Assembly: GCA_016785225.1 (NCBI GenBank)
Contig: JAFBJZ010000665.1
Span: 2,790,001-2,854,000, forward strand
DNA: 64,000 bases
Reading direction: 5' to 3'
From: Psettodes erumei
Lineage: Eukaryota > Chordata > Actinopteri > Pleuronectiformes > Psettodidae
Within the stretch, counting starts at the first letter, position 1. Each line of letters starts with the position of its first letter. A program made the position numbers and the translations under genes. Under the pieces are notes generated by a model. The model had not been told where the DNA came from. It made no database searches and saw nothing but the letters and a program-made list of their open reading frames with translations. Positions 51,801 through 62,560 of this stretch are shown piece after piece.

Positions 51801-54800
51801 CTGTGAGAATATCGAAACCTCGGAGGGTGTTCCCCTGGATGTGACAGGGGTGGCTCAGGTAATGCATTTCACAAGAACCTAAAAAAAAAAAAAATCCAAA
51901 AACCGCAGCGGCTGGTGCTCGAGACCGAAGGACGACCCAGGGGAAACGGTTCGACTAACAAGCTAACGCTGTCTGTGTCTCTTCTTCTCATCTTCATTGC
52001 CTTTTTTTCCTCCCCCTGCAGTCAAAAGGAGGCAATCTGCTGTCACTAACGTGGACTTCGCCATAAAGCTGAACTCTTAAGTCACCTTTGGCAACGGGGC
52101 CACTAAATGAGTGCTATAGAGAGGGCTAAAAGGATTTTGAGGAATGCAAAATGCAGATTGCTACATTTGCGAATCAGTGACGACAAACTCCTGCAAGATT
52201 TGCATCGAGCACAGCATCTCATTTTGGCCCGTTGTTAGTGATCTGGAGTCCTTGGGTGAATGGTTTCACTTTGTCCTCTTTCTTTCCTTCTGTTCTGGCC
52301 CTTCCCTTCATTTGCTTTTCCCTCCGAACATGTCAATTTTTGTTTTATATATATTTTTTCCACATTCTTCACAGGATAACGCTTGAGATTATGACCCTGC
52401 AGCCCAAGTGTGAGGATGTAGAGACAGCGGAGGGTGTAGCTATTACTGTCACTGGGGTGGCTCAGGTAAATCACCACACTTTTCTGGGAATGCCAGTTCA
52501 GACTGCACTAACCCCCACCCCCGACCCCGACCCCCCTCCCTCCCCAACACCCCTCACCCTTCTTTTCTCTGGCATCACCCCATAATCACAGCAGAGCTGG
52601 TATTTCGTACAGAGGGCTCAAGTGAAGCGATACACCTCCACGGGTCGTAGCGTCGTCTGCCCGAGTTACTTACGTGGCCAGGCCCGCGTCAGGCTGCCAG
52701 CAGCGCCGTGTCGACAAAACACGCAGCCTCCTCACTCCTTTCAGCGAGATCACAGAACTGGCACGGGTCGGCTGGCCCTCTTTTTCGAGCTGCACTTCCT
52801 GATTCCTGTTTCACTGTCACTCTTGCCCCCCCCTCCCTCCGGCGTAGCCACAGTGTTGGTTTCAGTCTTGACAGGGAAAGGGTTTGCGGTCGAGCCATAT
52901 TTTGGCACCCGCTGTTAGGTTGTTCAAACCTGACGAGTGCCAGAATAAACACTGAGAAATGCTGAGGAGAAAATCCATTTTTAAAATAGAACTGTACATC
53001 CTACTGTACAGGATATGTACTTCACATTCTATTTGAGCAGTTAGCAGCAAAGGGGGGACACGCATCAATACATAATGATGATATATTCTTCATTTATAGC
53101 ACTTTTCCAGGTTACAAAGTTCTTCAGAATCCTTTTCAGTATGAAAATAAAGTAAGATCAGCAGATTGTGACAAGCAACCTAAAATACAATAATGGAAAA
53201 AAGAACATTCGTAGGTATAAAGCAGGAGAGCCATTGTGCAAAGTTTTATAAACCAGCAGTAAAATTTTGGTGATGCAAGGCCGACGGCCAGTCAGGTGAT
53301 TACAGGTCCTGTCTGCACAAGCTGCAGCCAGTTTGTGTTTTCCTCAAGGACCGGGGTAATGCACACACAGCAGCAGTCAAGCACGCGTGAGATGAAAACA
53401 AGCGCCAGCACGGAGGGGATGAACAATGGCCGGCAGGTGTCATTAGCCCCACCCAGGCAGACGTCACAGCTTCGCATTATAGGCTCTGCTATAGCAGGCG
53501 TCAGGTCAGCGTCAGGTCAGCACAGCAATCACAGATAACTCGTCAGGCCTTGAGTGTCGGGGAAACAAGTGCTGCTTGAGTTTTAATTAAGTGTGATATA
53601 AAAAATGAAATCTTTTCCTCTGTAAAGTAATATACCACTTTTTTTGTTCTGCATCCCACTTCAAATAATATCCTGTCGGTATCCATTTCCCTTTTTTTTT
53701 TTTTTTTTGTTCGCATGCCAGCGATTCTCTTCTCGCATCTGAACTTCAGGCCCTCATGATCACTTCTAGATTTTGGCCGCAGACGTTGCCAGTGTTCCTC
53801 TCTGCGTTTCCGTGCGCGCATGCTGACAATGAGCCCACTGTCTGGAGGCGAACGGCCCCTCACCCTCACGCACTTCACTTCCCCCCGCCAGGCAGGCTCA
53901 TCGTGCCACCCTTTGATTGGTGCAACCTAAGCCGCGGCCGTTGCGGAGCGCGTGTTCCATGGCAACAGGGTCTTTACAGAGGGACACATGTTTAGACTCA
54001 GACGGGGGCGCCCAGCAGCATGAACTTAAAGGACACCAGAGCAGAATAATAATTGCGGATGTTGTTTTGACTCCATGCTGCCAATAAATAGATCCCACCC
54101 CTCCATCGCACTTTGACCTTGAGTGGGATTATTGTCGTCTACTTTGACGCTCCACTTAACACTTTCAGTAAAACCACATCACTCGAAGGACCCCGCCTCT
54201 TAAAACATTTTGTGGCCTTTGAGGAACATGAGCTCATATTTCCTTTACTCTCAATTTTTAGTTGTGTATCTTGAAGGAGCTTTGAGTTTGCACGAGGCGG
54301 GGGGGGGGTGTCAGAAGCGGGACGGGGGCGGGCGCTCGGGGAGGCAGGTCAGGAGTGAAGGTCGAGAAATCTCCACCACGGCTCCCCCTGCTGTCTGTCC
54401 CAGCCGGCCTGCGTGTGGTTGTGTGGCTGGGTCGTGTTCCTTTTTTTTTTTTTTTTTTTTTTACAGACGCGTTTCCCTGGAATGGTGTCCATCGTCCCTG
54501 ACATTGTGTTGCCCCCCCCACCCCACCCCCTCCTCCCCCCCGTTCCTGCTATGAGTGCATGTTGCAGAACAGAACCGTGTGCAGACCTCTCGCCTAAGGA
54601 CCCAGCTCACTCTCTCTCTCCTTACAGCTCCAGTGGAGTACGTCACCCAAAACCTTCCCTCTTACGCGCATTTTTGGTTTATTACTGTGAGCTCTTGTAC
54701 CGTCACTGAGTGCCATGGTGTGTGTCGTGAAAAACCTCAGGTCACTGCTGTGTATTTTTCTTTTTTTTTTGTTTTAAATGTAAATGATTTTTCCTCCTTT

Positions 54801-57800
54801 TCATTCCCTTTAAAATGAATTGACCCTGTTCTCTTTTTTTTTTATTTCTTCTGATCTTGCAACAGGAACATACAGTATATTTGTGTTGTGATTTCCTCCG
54901 CTGTCGTCGTGGCTTGAATGTGAAGCGTAACGGAACAGGAGCTTTGGCGCAGCTTTTTCATTTACGACGCCATAGAGCAGTCTTTCAAATTTATGTCTGC
55001 ATCTGCTGATATTGATCAGCAAAGTGAATCATCTAATAGCATCTAATTGCTGACCATGGTTCCAAGGACTGCGTGTCTGCAACGTTTATATATTGTCTCT
55101 ATATTGTATGTTCTTGGTAAAAATAAGGACGGAAACCCCCAAAATAATCCTAAAATCACGTGAAAAATGAACTACTCATGTTTTATACAAATAGTTAATT
55201 TCCTAACCGCTGTTTAATCCAGGATGGCGACTGCACTGGTCCTCCCTGCAGCCTTCCATCCACAACGCCTGATTTGATGTCGAGGTTTATAGGTGTATTT
55301 TCTGTTGGTGTTTTTGCCAAATCAATAGCAGTGATGCACGGTCATAATTTTGAAGCACTGGTATCAAAAATGCATTTTAGAAACGACCCAGGATTTATGT
55401 GTGTACTGTATGTCACTCATGCGTAACACACTTTGTCAGATTTCTTTTTGTGTTTGTGTCGATTTCCCGTTTTACTTTCTTTCGTACTGTCAGCTCGATA
55501 CGTTGCCGATGGCGTCGTCATGCCTCATAACTGATTACACAGATAACGAATGTTGGATGAAGCTAGTATATGCGTTTGTGTTCTGATGCGTGCCATATCT
55601 GTTGCCTGCTACCTGTGCTTGTGCGCGCGCGTGCGTTCAGCTGACGGTCTTTGTTGGCACCAGGTGAAGGTGATGACGGAGAACGAGCTGCTGGGCTACG
55701 CCTGCGAGCAGTTCCTTGGGAAGTCGGTGGTGGAGATCAAAAGCGTCATCCTGCAGACCCTGGAGGGTCACCTGCGCGCCATCCTCGGTGGGTAGCGTCC
55801 CCCCAACACGCACTGTGTCAACATCTACATGTCCGCTCAGCCGCTCTTTAATTCTTAACAGTCTGGGACAGTAATGAGAGAGGCGGATTGAGGGAGACAC
55901 GGACAGGATAGCACCATGGGGTCTTACTAGCGAGGGAGACGTCGTGTCACCGCAGACACGCATAATGAGAAATAATGACGTGTTGCTTCTGTTCATTCGA
56001 ATAAGCTGCTAATGCAAACGTAACATGTACACAACTTCCTCTGTGTCAGAGGAGCAGATGTTAAGAGGGAACATAAAGGCCGTAGCTTGAAGCATCAGCG
56101 TGAGAGAATAGACAAAATGCAGATTTATGGACGGTACGTCAATGACATCTTGGTCGGTTTGTCGTCTTGACACGCTGGCCATCTATTTATATAGTGATTA
56201 TAGCACTTACCGCTCTTTCCGTCTTTTAGGCACCCTCACTGTGGAGCAGATTTACCAAGACAGAGACAAATTCGCCTCGCTGGTGCGAGAGGTGGCCGCA
56301 CCTGATGTCGGTCGCATGGGCATCGAGATCCTCAGCTTCACCATCAAGGTGTGAGAAATGGAAACACTTTGGGTTTGCTTCCTCATCTGCTGAAATAGCT
56401 CTTGAAATTATAACCCCTGAACAACACGTCCATTCTTTTTTTTGACAGGACGTGTACGATAAAGTGGAGTACCTGAGCTCCCTGGGCAAAACTCAGACAG
56501 CTGCAGTACAGAGGGACGCAGACATTGGAGTGGCGGAGGCAGAGAGAGACGCTGGCATCAGGGTGAGAGGGGATTAAAACGGCAAACATGAGCAATTAAA
56601 AGACATCCGTTCTCTGATTGCTAAGAGCCAGTAGCTGCGAGGAAGTCAACAAGCTGCTCCGTTTCCCGGTCATTACCGTCTGTACGCTGTGTGTTACAGG
56701 AAGCCGAGTGTAAGAAAGAAATGATGGACGTTAAGTTCCTCGCGGACACAAAAATGGCCGACTCCAAACGCGAGCTGGAAATGCAGAAAGCGTCCTTCAA
56801 CCAGGAAGTGAACACAAAGGTACGTATAAAAGATGGTTCCGACTAGGTCCCCAAACGATCGGGCGCGAGAGCCGAGCACGAACGCAACTCCCTGCCCCCT
56901 CCAGAAAGCCGAGGCTCAGCTGGCGTACGAGCTGCAGGCGGCCAAGGAGCAGCAGAAGATCCGTCTGGAGGAGATCGAGATCGAGGTGGTGCAGAGGAAG
57001 AAGCAGATCACCATCGAGGAGAAGGAGATCGATCGCACGGACAAGGAGCTGATTGCCACTGTGAAGAGGCCCGCCGAGGCCGAAGCCTACAAGATGCAGC
57101 AGCTGGCCGAGGGGCAGAAGTGAGTGGATCGCACGCGACCCCGCCCCGGTACACAACACAGAAAAGTGTCAAATTAAGAGGAGAATCCCTGGCACAACAA
57201 CCAGTAACTAACAGTAGACAATGGTACAGCCCTTGTGCCATGATCCAGCTGTGTTTATAGTCTCTGTTCAGAGAATCACGCAAACGTAAGTCAAAGAGGC
57301 AGCTGGTTTATCACTTATCTTAACTGGGCTGTGAATGAACACTAGTAAGAACTGTTGAAATCAGGAAGGAAACAGGAAGCAAGAGAGAAACGTGCCTTTT
57401 TAAAGACACAGTCCACTCCCGCAATTTTAAATGCACACAAACACATCACCGCCCTGTTGCTGCTTTCTCTAACTCTCCGCCAGGATGAAGAAGGTGCTGA
57501 CGGCGCAGGCCGAGGCTGAGAAGATCCGCTGCATCGGCGAGGCGGAGGCCGCCTCCATCGAAGCGGTGGGGAAGGCGGAGGCCGAGAAGATGAGGCTGAA
57601 GGCCGAGGCCTACCAGCAGTACGGAGAGGCTGCGAAGACGGCTCTGGTCCTGGAGGCTCTGCCCAAGGTCTGTGTCGTACATTCACACCCCGCTGGTTTT
57701 AACAGAAATCACCAGCGTTCGGGAAGTTTGGTTTATTGGGCTGATTACCCAGCATCCTCGCCGCAAGAGGCGTGGCAACAAAGTCATCCCTGTGTCTTTC

Positions 57801-59360
57801 TTACCAACAGCTCTTCCCGTGCGGGCGTTAGAAATGAATCTCGCGGAATAATAAATAATCGTAGTCGGCGTGATTGAAATGAGAAATGTTGTTTGCTGTT
57901 CTGAAGGGGATATTGATTTTTGTACTCCGACATCAACAAAGCTGTCGTCGCTCAGCCCAGGAGTGACTCAGCAGCGTTAAAAGATGCTTCAGCTGTCTCT
58001 CCTGTCGTGTCCGATATAAACAACAAGTGCCAGAGGAAGAGAGCAGATCTGTCTAACACGCCTGATCTGGTATTTGTAGCATTAAAGAGAACTAACCCTG
58101 CCGGAGACAGATTTGGTACCAATATCATTGTTGCGTGTCGGTAAGGAGAGCAAAGTGGGGAAAACCTCTGAAGTGGTGCAGGAGCGATTCGTACAGTATG
58201 TCACGCTGCACGATCCACGTCAGGGTTTGTCGACCCCCTCGCTCGTCCGGGGTGACGTGCCTCTGGAATAACCAGCCCGCTCCCTGCGTCTCACCAGATC
58301 GCCGGCAAGGTGGCGGCGCCCCTGTCGAAGACCAGCGAGATCGTCATCCTGAGCGGGGAGGGCAGCCGCGTGACAGGCGAGGTGAACCGCCTACTAGCCG
58401 AGCTGCCCGTCACCGTCAACGCCCTCACCGGCGTGGATCTGACTAAGGTGAGAGCGCCGGCGCTGTTTTTAACACGTCTCTCCTGAAGCTCGTTCCCGGC
58501 AGCTCCTCTGCTGTCGCCGCGGGCGACCGTTGACGCGAAACCACCGAGCGTTTGATATTCTTGAACACAAAGCCGCCTCATTACACTTCCGTTGAAGCCC
58601 GTATTCGCAAGAAATTAGGAACGTGGTTCACAACGGCAGACCCCGGGCCGCTCAGCGGAGCACAACCGCCCACTTGCATCTTGCAGCCCTCATGCTGTAG
58701 ATTCATTAGTCACGTTGTCGGGGACTTTCCAACAAGATAATGCAGGAATGCAGCGCAGTTGAGAATTTCACAACCCACGTTTTGCACAAAGTAAAATAGC
58801 TCTTCCAAAAAAGTGAAAATCCTGTTAAGTAAAAGGGCAACAGTTTGCTTACACGGTCACCATAACGGCTTCGTAAGGCGAGGCGGTTGTTCATATGTCA
58901 GTGTTGTGTCATTAATTACCTGGATTCTTCAAGCCAGTTCTTTTCTATATTTCTACAGCTTTCGTTGTAAACATATTTAGATAAGCTTAAAGTTCTTCTT
59001 TTTTCCTCTTTGCTGCACCAGAGGGGCCGTGACTAATAGCCGTAACATTTAAATGTGTGACGATTCAGCCAGCACAAACACATCCTGGATATTTGTGTTA
59101 GCCATGATTGGCCATCAGAGGGCGCCGACGTTACGCTTTAAAAAAAATCTTCTTGCCACATGTTTCCTATGGATGATGCAATTGTTTATCCTGTATTTTC
59201 TTTAGAGAGGGTTTCAGACGCGCCGTGACAGAGCAATACGGTGCGGAGCCGCAGTTTTCAGACCGGGTTCGGCTCTTATTTACATCACGTCTGTTTTCTC
59301 CTTCCACAGATCCCTCTGCTCCAGAAGATGACCGGCCCACAGTGCCAAACAGCCATCTGA
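45856..59360 (+). CDS. flot2: Flotillin-2 (reggie-1), membrane-raft scaffold
   Basis: Coding exons: 45856-45904, 49061-49142, then either 51768-51858 or 52375-52465, then 55664-55787, 56230-56348, 56449-56562, 56700-56819, 56905-57119, 57484-57667, 58298-58447, 59310-59360 (1299 nt, 432 aa; human 428). The N-terminus MGNCHTVGPNEALVVSG carries the myristoylation Gly2 and palmitoylation Cys4, and C19/C20 are also conserved. An SPFH/PHB domain spans roughly residues 5-170. It is followed by the long alanine/glutamate-rich coiled-coil flotillin domain (about 190-365), which oligomerises with flotillin-1 on the inner face of the plasma membrane and endosomes. The C-terminal 8 residues differ from human. 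The second exon encodes a Trp-rich patch (GGWAWAWW). Intron 1 is about 3.2 kb. Confidence 0.97.
45905..49060 (+). other. flot2: flot2 intron 1
   Basis: About 3.2 kb with no supported exon. The left end is CpG-rich, continuing the promoter. A T24 run (48984-49007) precedes the exon 2 acceptor. Open frames on the minus strand (for example 47893-48339) have no recognisable content. Confidence 0.6.
48984..49007. repeat. Poly(T) tract
   Basis: Twenty-four consecutive T residues shortly upstream of flot2 exon 2. It may be a retroposed poly(A) tail in reverse orientation, or a simple repeat. Confidence 0.9.
49143..51767 (+). other. flot2: flot2 intron 2
   Basis: About 2.6 kb without a supported exon. 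There is a C-rich run near 50107-50118 and CpG-rich patches near 50200-50250 and 50860-51180. No known protein is encoded. Confidence 0.55.
51768..51858 (+). CDS. flot2: flot2 alternative exon 3a
   Basis: A 91-nt exon (AG acceptor before 51768, GTAATG donor after 51858). It encodes MSLEVMTILCRCENIETSEG followed by VPLDVTGVAQ, after the split Arg codon from exon 2. It aligns residue for residue with exon 3b and has the same phase, so either can replace the other within the SPFH domain. Which form dominates cannot be told from sequence. Confidence 0.9.
52375..52465 (+). CDS. flot2: flot2 alternative exon 3b (canonical-type)
   Basis: A 91-nt exon (CACAG acceptor, GTAAAT donor) encoding ITLEIMTLQPKCEDVETAEG followed by VAITVTGVAQ. 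This is the version closest to the main human FLOT2 protein. Including both 3a and 3b would add 91 nt and shift the frame, so the pair should be mutually exclusive. Confidence 0.93.
53085..53260. mobile_element. Possible retroposon-derived segment (fish SINE/LINE-tail-like)
   Basis: The order 'tttatagcactttt', 'ttacaaagt(t/g)ctt', 'ataaa..agcaggagag' resembles the common fish repeat tail that reads TTTATATAGCACTTTT and then ACAAAGTGCTT. I infer this from general familiarity. No target-site duplication was established, and family assignment needs a repeat library. Confidence 0.3.
54441..54462. repeat. Poly(T) tract followed by ACAG
   Basis: Twenty-two T residues lead directly into ACAG, a perfect-looking splice acceptor, but no coding exon follows that fits flot2. 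Confidence 0.9.
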
Positions 59361-62300
59361 CGCGTCGGGCCCGAGAGGCCTCACCCCGAACGTACCCTTG
59401 ACGTATATCTGCCTCAAGCATGAAAAATGTTTTTGTTTTTTTTAAGCCTCTGTCCCCTCATGCAACGGCCTTTGTCCAGAAGCATTTGACACCAACCCAG
59501 GGGTTTTTTTTTGTATATTCAAGAGGTCCTTTTTTTGATTTTCTAAATGTAAAAAAAAAAAGAAAAAAAGCTTGGTTTAGTTCTATAGGACCAGACTGTG
59601 TGTGTCTTCTGTTGTTTTTAGTTCTCGGTCGTTGTTTTTTTAATCACACTGCACTAGTTAGCCAGGATTATATGCTGCAATTCTGTTCAGTCCAACAGGT
59701 CACCCAAAGCAGAGTTGGGAATTTTTTTTTAGTGCGATTAAAAATCCAACGTGGGCTCTTACCGCCACAGGTGCAGGAAAGAGCGGGGGCCGCGACCAAC
59801 CGTCGACGCGTCCACCTCACGACCCGTGAGTACTCGGCAGTCGTCACCGCACGAGTGCTCAGTACCCATGGGTTCTCGCCCCGGCCCTCGTTTCGGTCTC
59901 AGTCACACGCCTGCGAAGCTTCCTGACTTGCGCGGTCGCGATGCCGTCGTGTTGACAACATCGGTCCGCCGACCGACAAACTGCCAAAGCACGCGAAACC
60001 ACCTCCTGTACCAGTCGACGCGCGTCGCGGCCGGGCCAATATTAAGGACAAACCTGAGTACGGTCCTCGTCTACTCTTGTCAGCTGTTCTGACCCTCGGT
60101 CACCTTTTGGGAGCGGAGCAGAGAGCGGCGCCTCCTGCCTCTTCTTTTAGACGGTGCTTCATCCGAGAGCTCAGCTGGTGGCGTAGCTCGCAGCAGACTG
60201 AGCGCCGCGCCAAATAGAACTTTGGTTTCTTCTTTCCTCTTTTGAAATGGCGTTTGTTACAGATCATTTAGACTTACCTCTGACTGGGACAGAACCTGAT
60301 GGCTTTACCGAACCGCTGTCACACTTTAGGCTCGCCAGATCTTCACCCACTGTGATTGTACAATTTACAGCGTCCGATAATTTTTTTTTTTTTTTTTTTT
60401 TTTTTTTGGAAGCACTTGTATGATAATCGTCCCGTCGTCTGCTCGTTCTGATGTGTAGTGCCTGTTCACCACTCAAGTGCCCACACCCTTAGGACCGTGG
60501 TTCGGCTTCAGTTGTATCACTGTGTTTATAGATGGATGTTGGTTACATATCGCTCCCTGCTCTCACAGCATCTACTTCTACTAACAGGAGTGTTTACGCT
60601 TCAGCTCGCGCTTGGTCACAAAGGCAGATATAGACAAAAGTATACACAAAGCCATACTCAGAAAAGATTAGCCTTAACAGAGACCCTGGACGCCTGCCAG
60701 GCTTACTGAACATTTCCGTATTACCTCGAGTAGCCCGCGGTAGATGTTCAGGGTCTGCGCTTCAGTTCGTTTTGTGAAACCTCTCGCTCACGTTCCTCCT
60801 CCTCCTCCTCCTGAGATGAAGTGTCTGTCCTCCCTCTGCCCAGACGTCGTGCGAAACGTTCACGTTTGCAAATTGTGTACATACTTTGTATTTTTAGAGA
60901 GCAACCCCACGCTAAATTTTAGTTTCTTATGGCAGAAATACGACCTCTGACCTCGGCCGGCCGCCGCCTGGTTGCACCTCTGACCACGCATCCAACCTGT
61001 GATGACAAAGCAGGTAATTTTAATGGCCACATGTGATTGGAAGTTGGGGAAAATGAGCGCGTGAGGAGGTTGTGAAAACTCGACGAGCAGTCGGAACGAT
61101 GAGTTCACCCGCTGCAACGTTTAAATAGAAGCGTTGGAAGTGTTAGAAGTGTTACACCATCACTGGTGGTGCGTGATCAGAGGGCAACAAGCGGCATTAC
61201 GTTAGACTGAATGAGCCGGCTGTCGCTTCGCCGACCTGCACAGTTGGGTTTGACTGAACCCGTTCTGTGTTGTGTGTCTGGCACATCACGTCGTGAATGT
61301 CCCTTAACCACTTTTCCCCCCCGAGTCTGTGACCTTTTTAAAGAGTTTTTGTTCCTCTCATAACGTTATTATAATCCTCTTATTTTCTGTGAAATAAACA
61401 TACTGTAAGGCTTGTGGCTCGTTTGCTCTGAGCAAATTTCCTCTCGTTTCTCTTTCATGGTGTTAACATTTCCCGCGTGATTCTGCAGCCGTTTAACCCG
61501 ATTTGAATGCCGGTGAAAACGCTGCCTGGCTTTTCGCAAAGTGCGATAACCAGTTTCTTCGCCCATAATTTGAAACGGCCAGTATTTTCTAACAAGCGAG
61601 TCATTAGTCGTTCAAGCCCGACCACGAGCACCCGATCGTGGACGCACTGCCCCGTTTTCACTCCGTCGCGGCTCGCTGCAGCCCGGCGGAGCCCTCCGGT
61701 GTTCTCGTCACTTCGGATCAGATGCAGATCTCCTCAGAGATCAGTCAGACACGAAACCTTCACAAGGCTGCACCGGTTTCGAGCGCTCGACTTTTTAAAC
61801 TCTAAAGACACGGTGGCTCATCTTGGGGAGAAAAAAAAAAGCGTATTATATTTTGCAAAGCTCCTTTTGATTGAGAATTGAAGATTCTGTTTGTATACTC
61901 GGTGCCTTTGTTAGAATAATGTGGATGTCACTGATACTTAATGTGCAGTTTGTCAACTGTTATGTTCTATCACGTGTTTACTGTAGGACAAAGACTAACA
62001 ATAGAATATGTGAACTTTATACATATAGAGTTGCTCAACTGTAAGTTTTGCTCTTTCTGCTTTTTCTCTTTTACTTACTTTGACATTCAGTATATACAAA
62101 TGTACAAGGGAACACAGATTATATATATATACTTATATTGAATGATACATAGAAATGTAGCCTTGAGTGTCATTTAACAGCATTTCCTGTAGAATCAGTA
62201 CCTTTTGAATAACGAACCTTCACCCATTAGTTTTGTCATTATAATTTGTGCCAAAAAAAACCCCACATCTTCCTGATTTGCATTGTGTAACCAGAACGGG

Positions 62301-62560
62301 GCAACATCTTGTTACTCCAAGTAGCATTTAAGAGGCAAATATGGTTAAAGACCAAACGTTTCAGGCCTCGGCCGTTCGTAACTCTTTGTCTTCACCTGTC
62401 CATCTGTTGTCTATCATAGAAATAATCTGTAATCTCCATTTAAAAATGACAGTGCGGATTTATCTTGTGGCTTCGCATGTAACACTGGCCTTTGTTAAAA
62501 CTGATCATGACAGTTGAAAAGGTGTTGATGTTTCTCTATTGTGTGTCACCATATAATAAA
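59361..62560 (+). other. flot2: flot2 3' UTR (up to about 3.2 kb)
   Basis: No coding content is recognised after the flot2 stop. AATAAA hexamers at 61393-61398 and 62555-62560 are candidate proximal and distal poly(A) signals. The stretch includes T27 (60381-60407). The 168-codon open frame at 59420-59926 lies wholly in this UTR and looks fortuitous. Confidence 0.5.
60381..60407. repeat. Poly(T) tract (T27)
   Basis: Twenty-seven consecutive T residues within the presumed flot2 3' UTR. Such a run is prone to slippage in sequencing and in vivo. Confidence 0.95.

Larger units (their letters stand above)
52466..55663 (+). other. flot2: flot2 intron between exons 3b and 4
   Basis: About 3.2 kb. 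It holds a C-rich low-complexity stretch (about 52510-52555), a possible retroposon-derived segment (53085-53260), T22 (54441-54462) and CpG-containing patches. No exon could be supported. Confidence 0.55.

Noticed and set aside
54463..54620. Exon candidate after the T22-ACAG acceptor
   Set aside because: Does not extend flot2 in frame and encodes low-complexity proline-rich sequence only.
59420..59926. 168-codon plus-strand open frame
   Set aside because: It lies just after the flot2 stop, in the presumed 3' UTR, is low-complexity in its first half, and matches no known domain.
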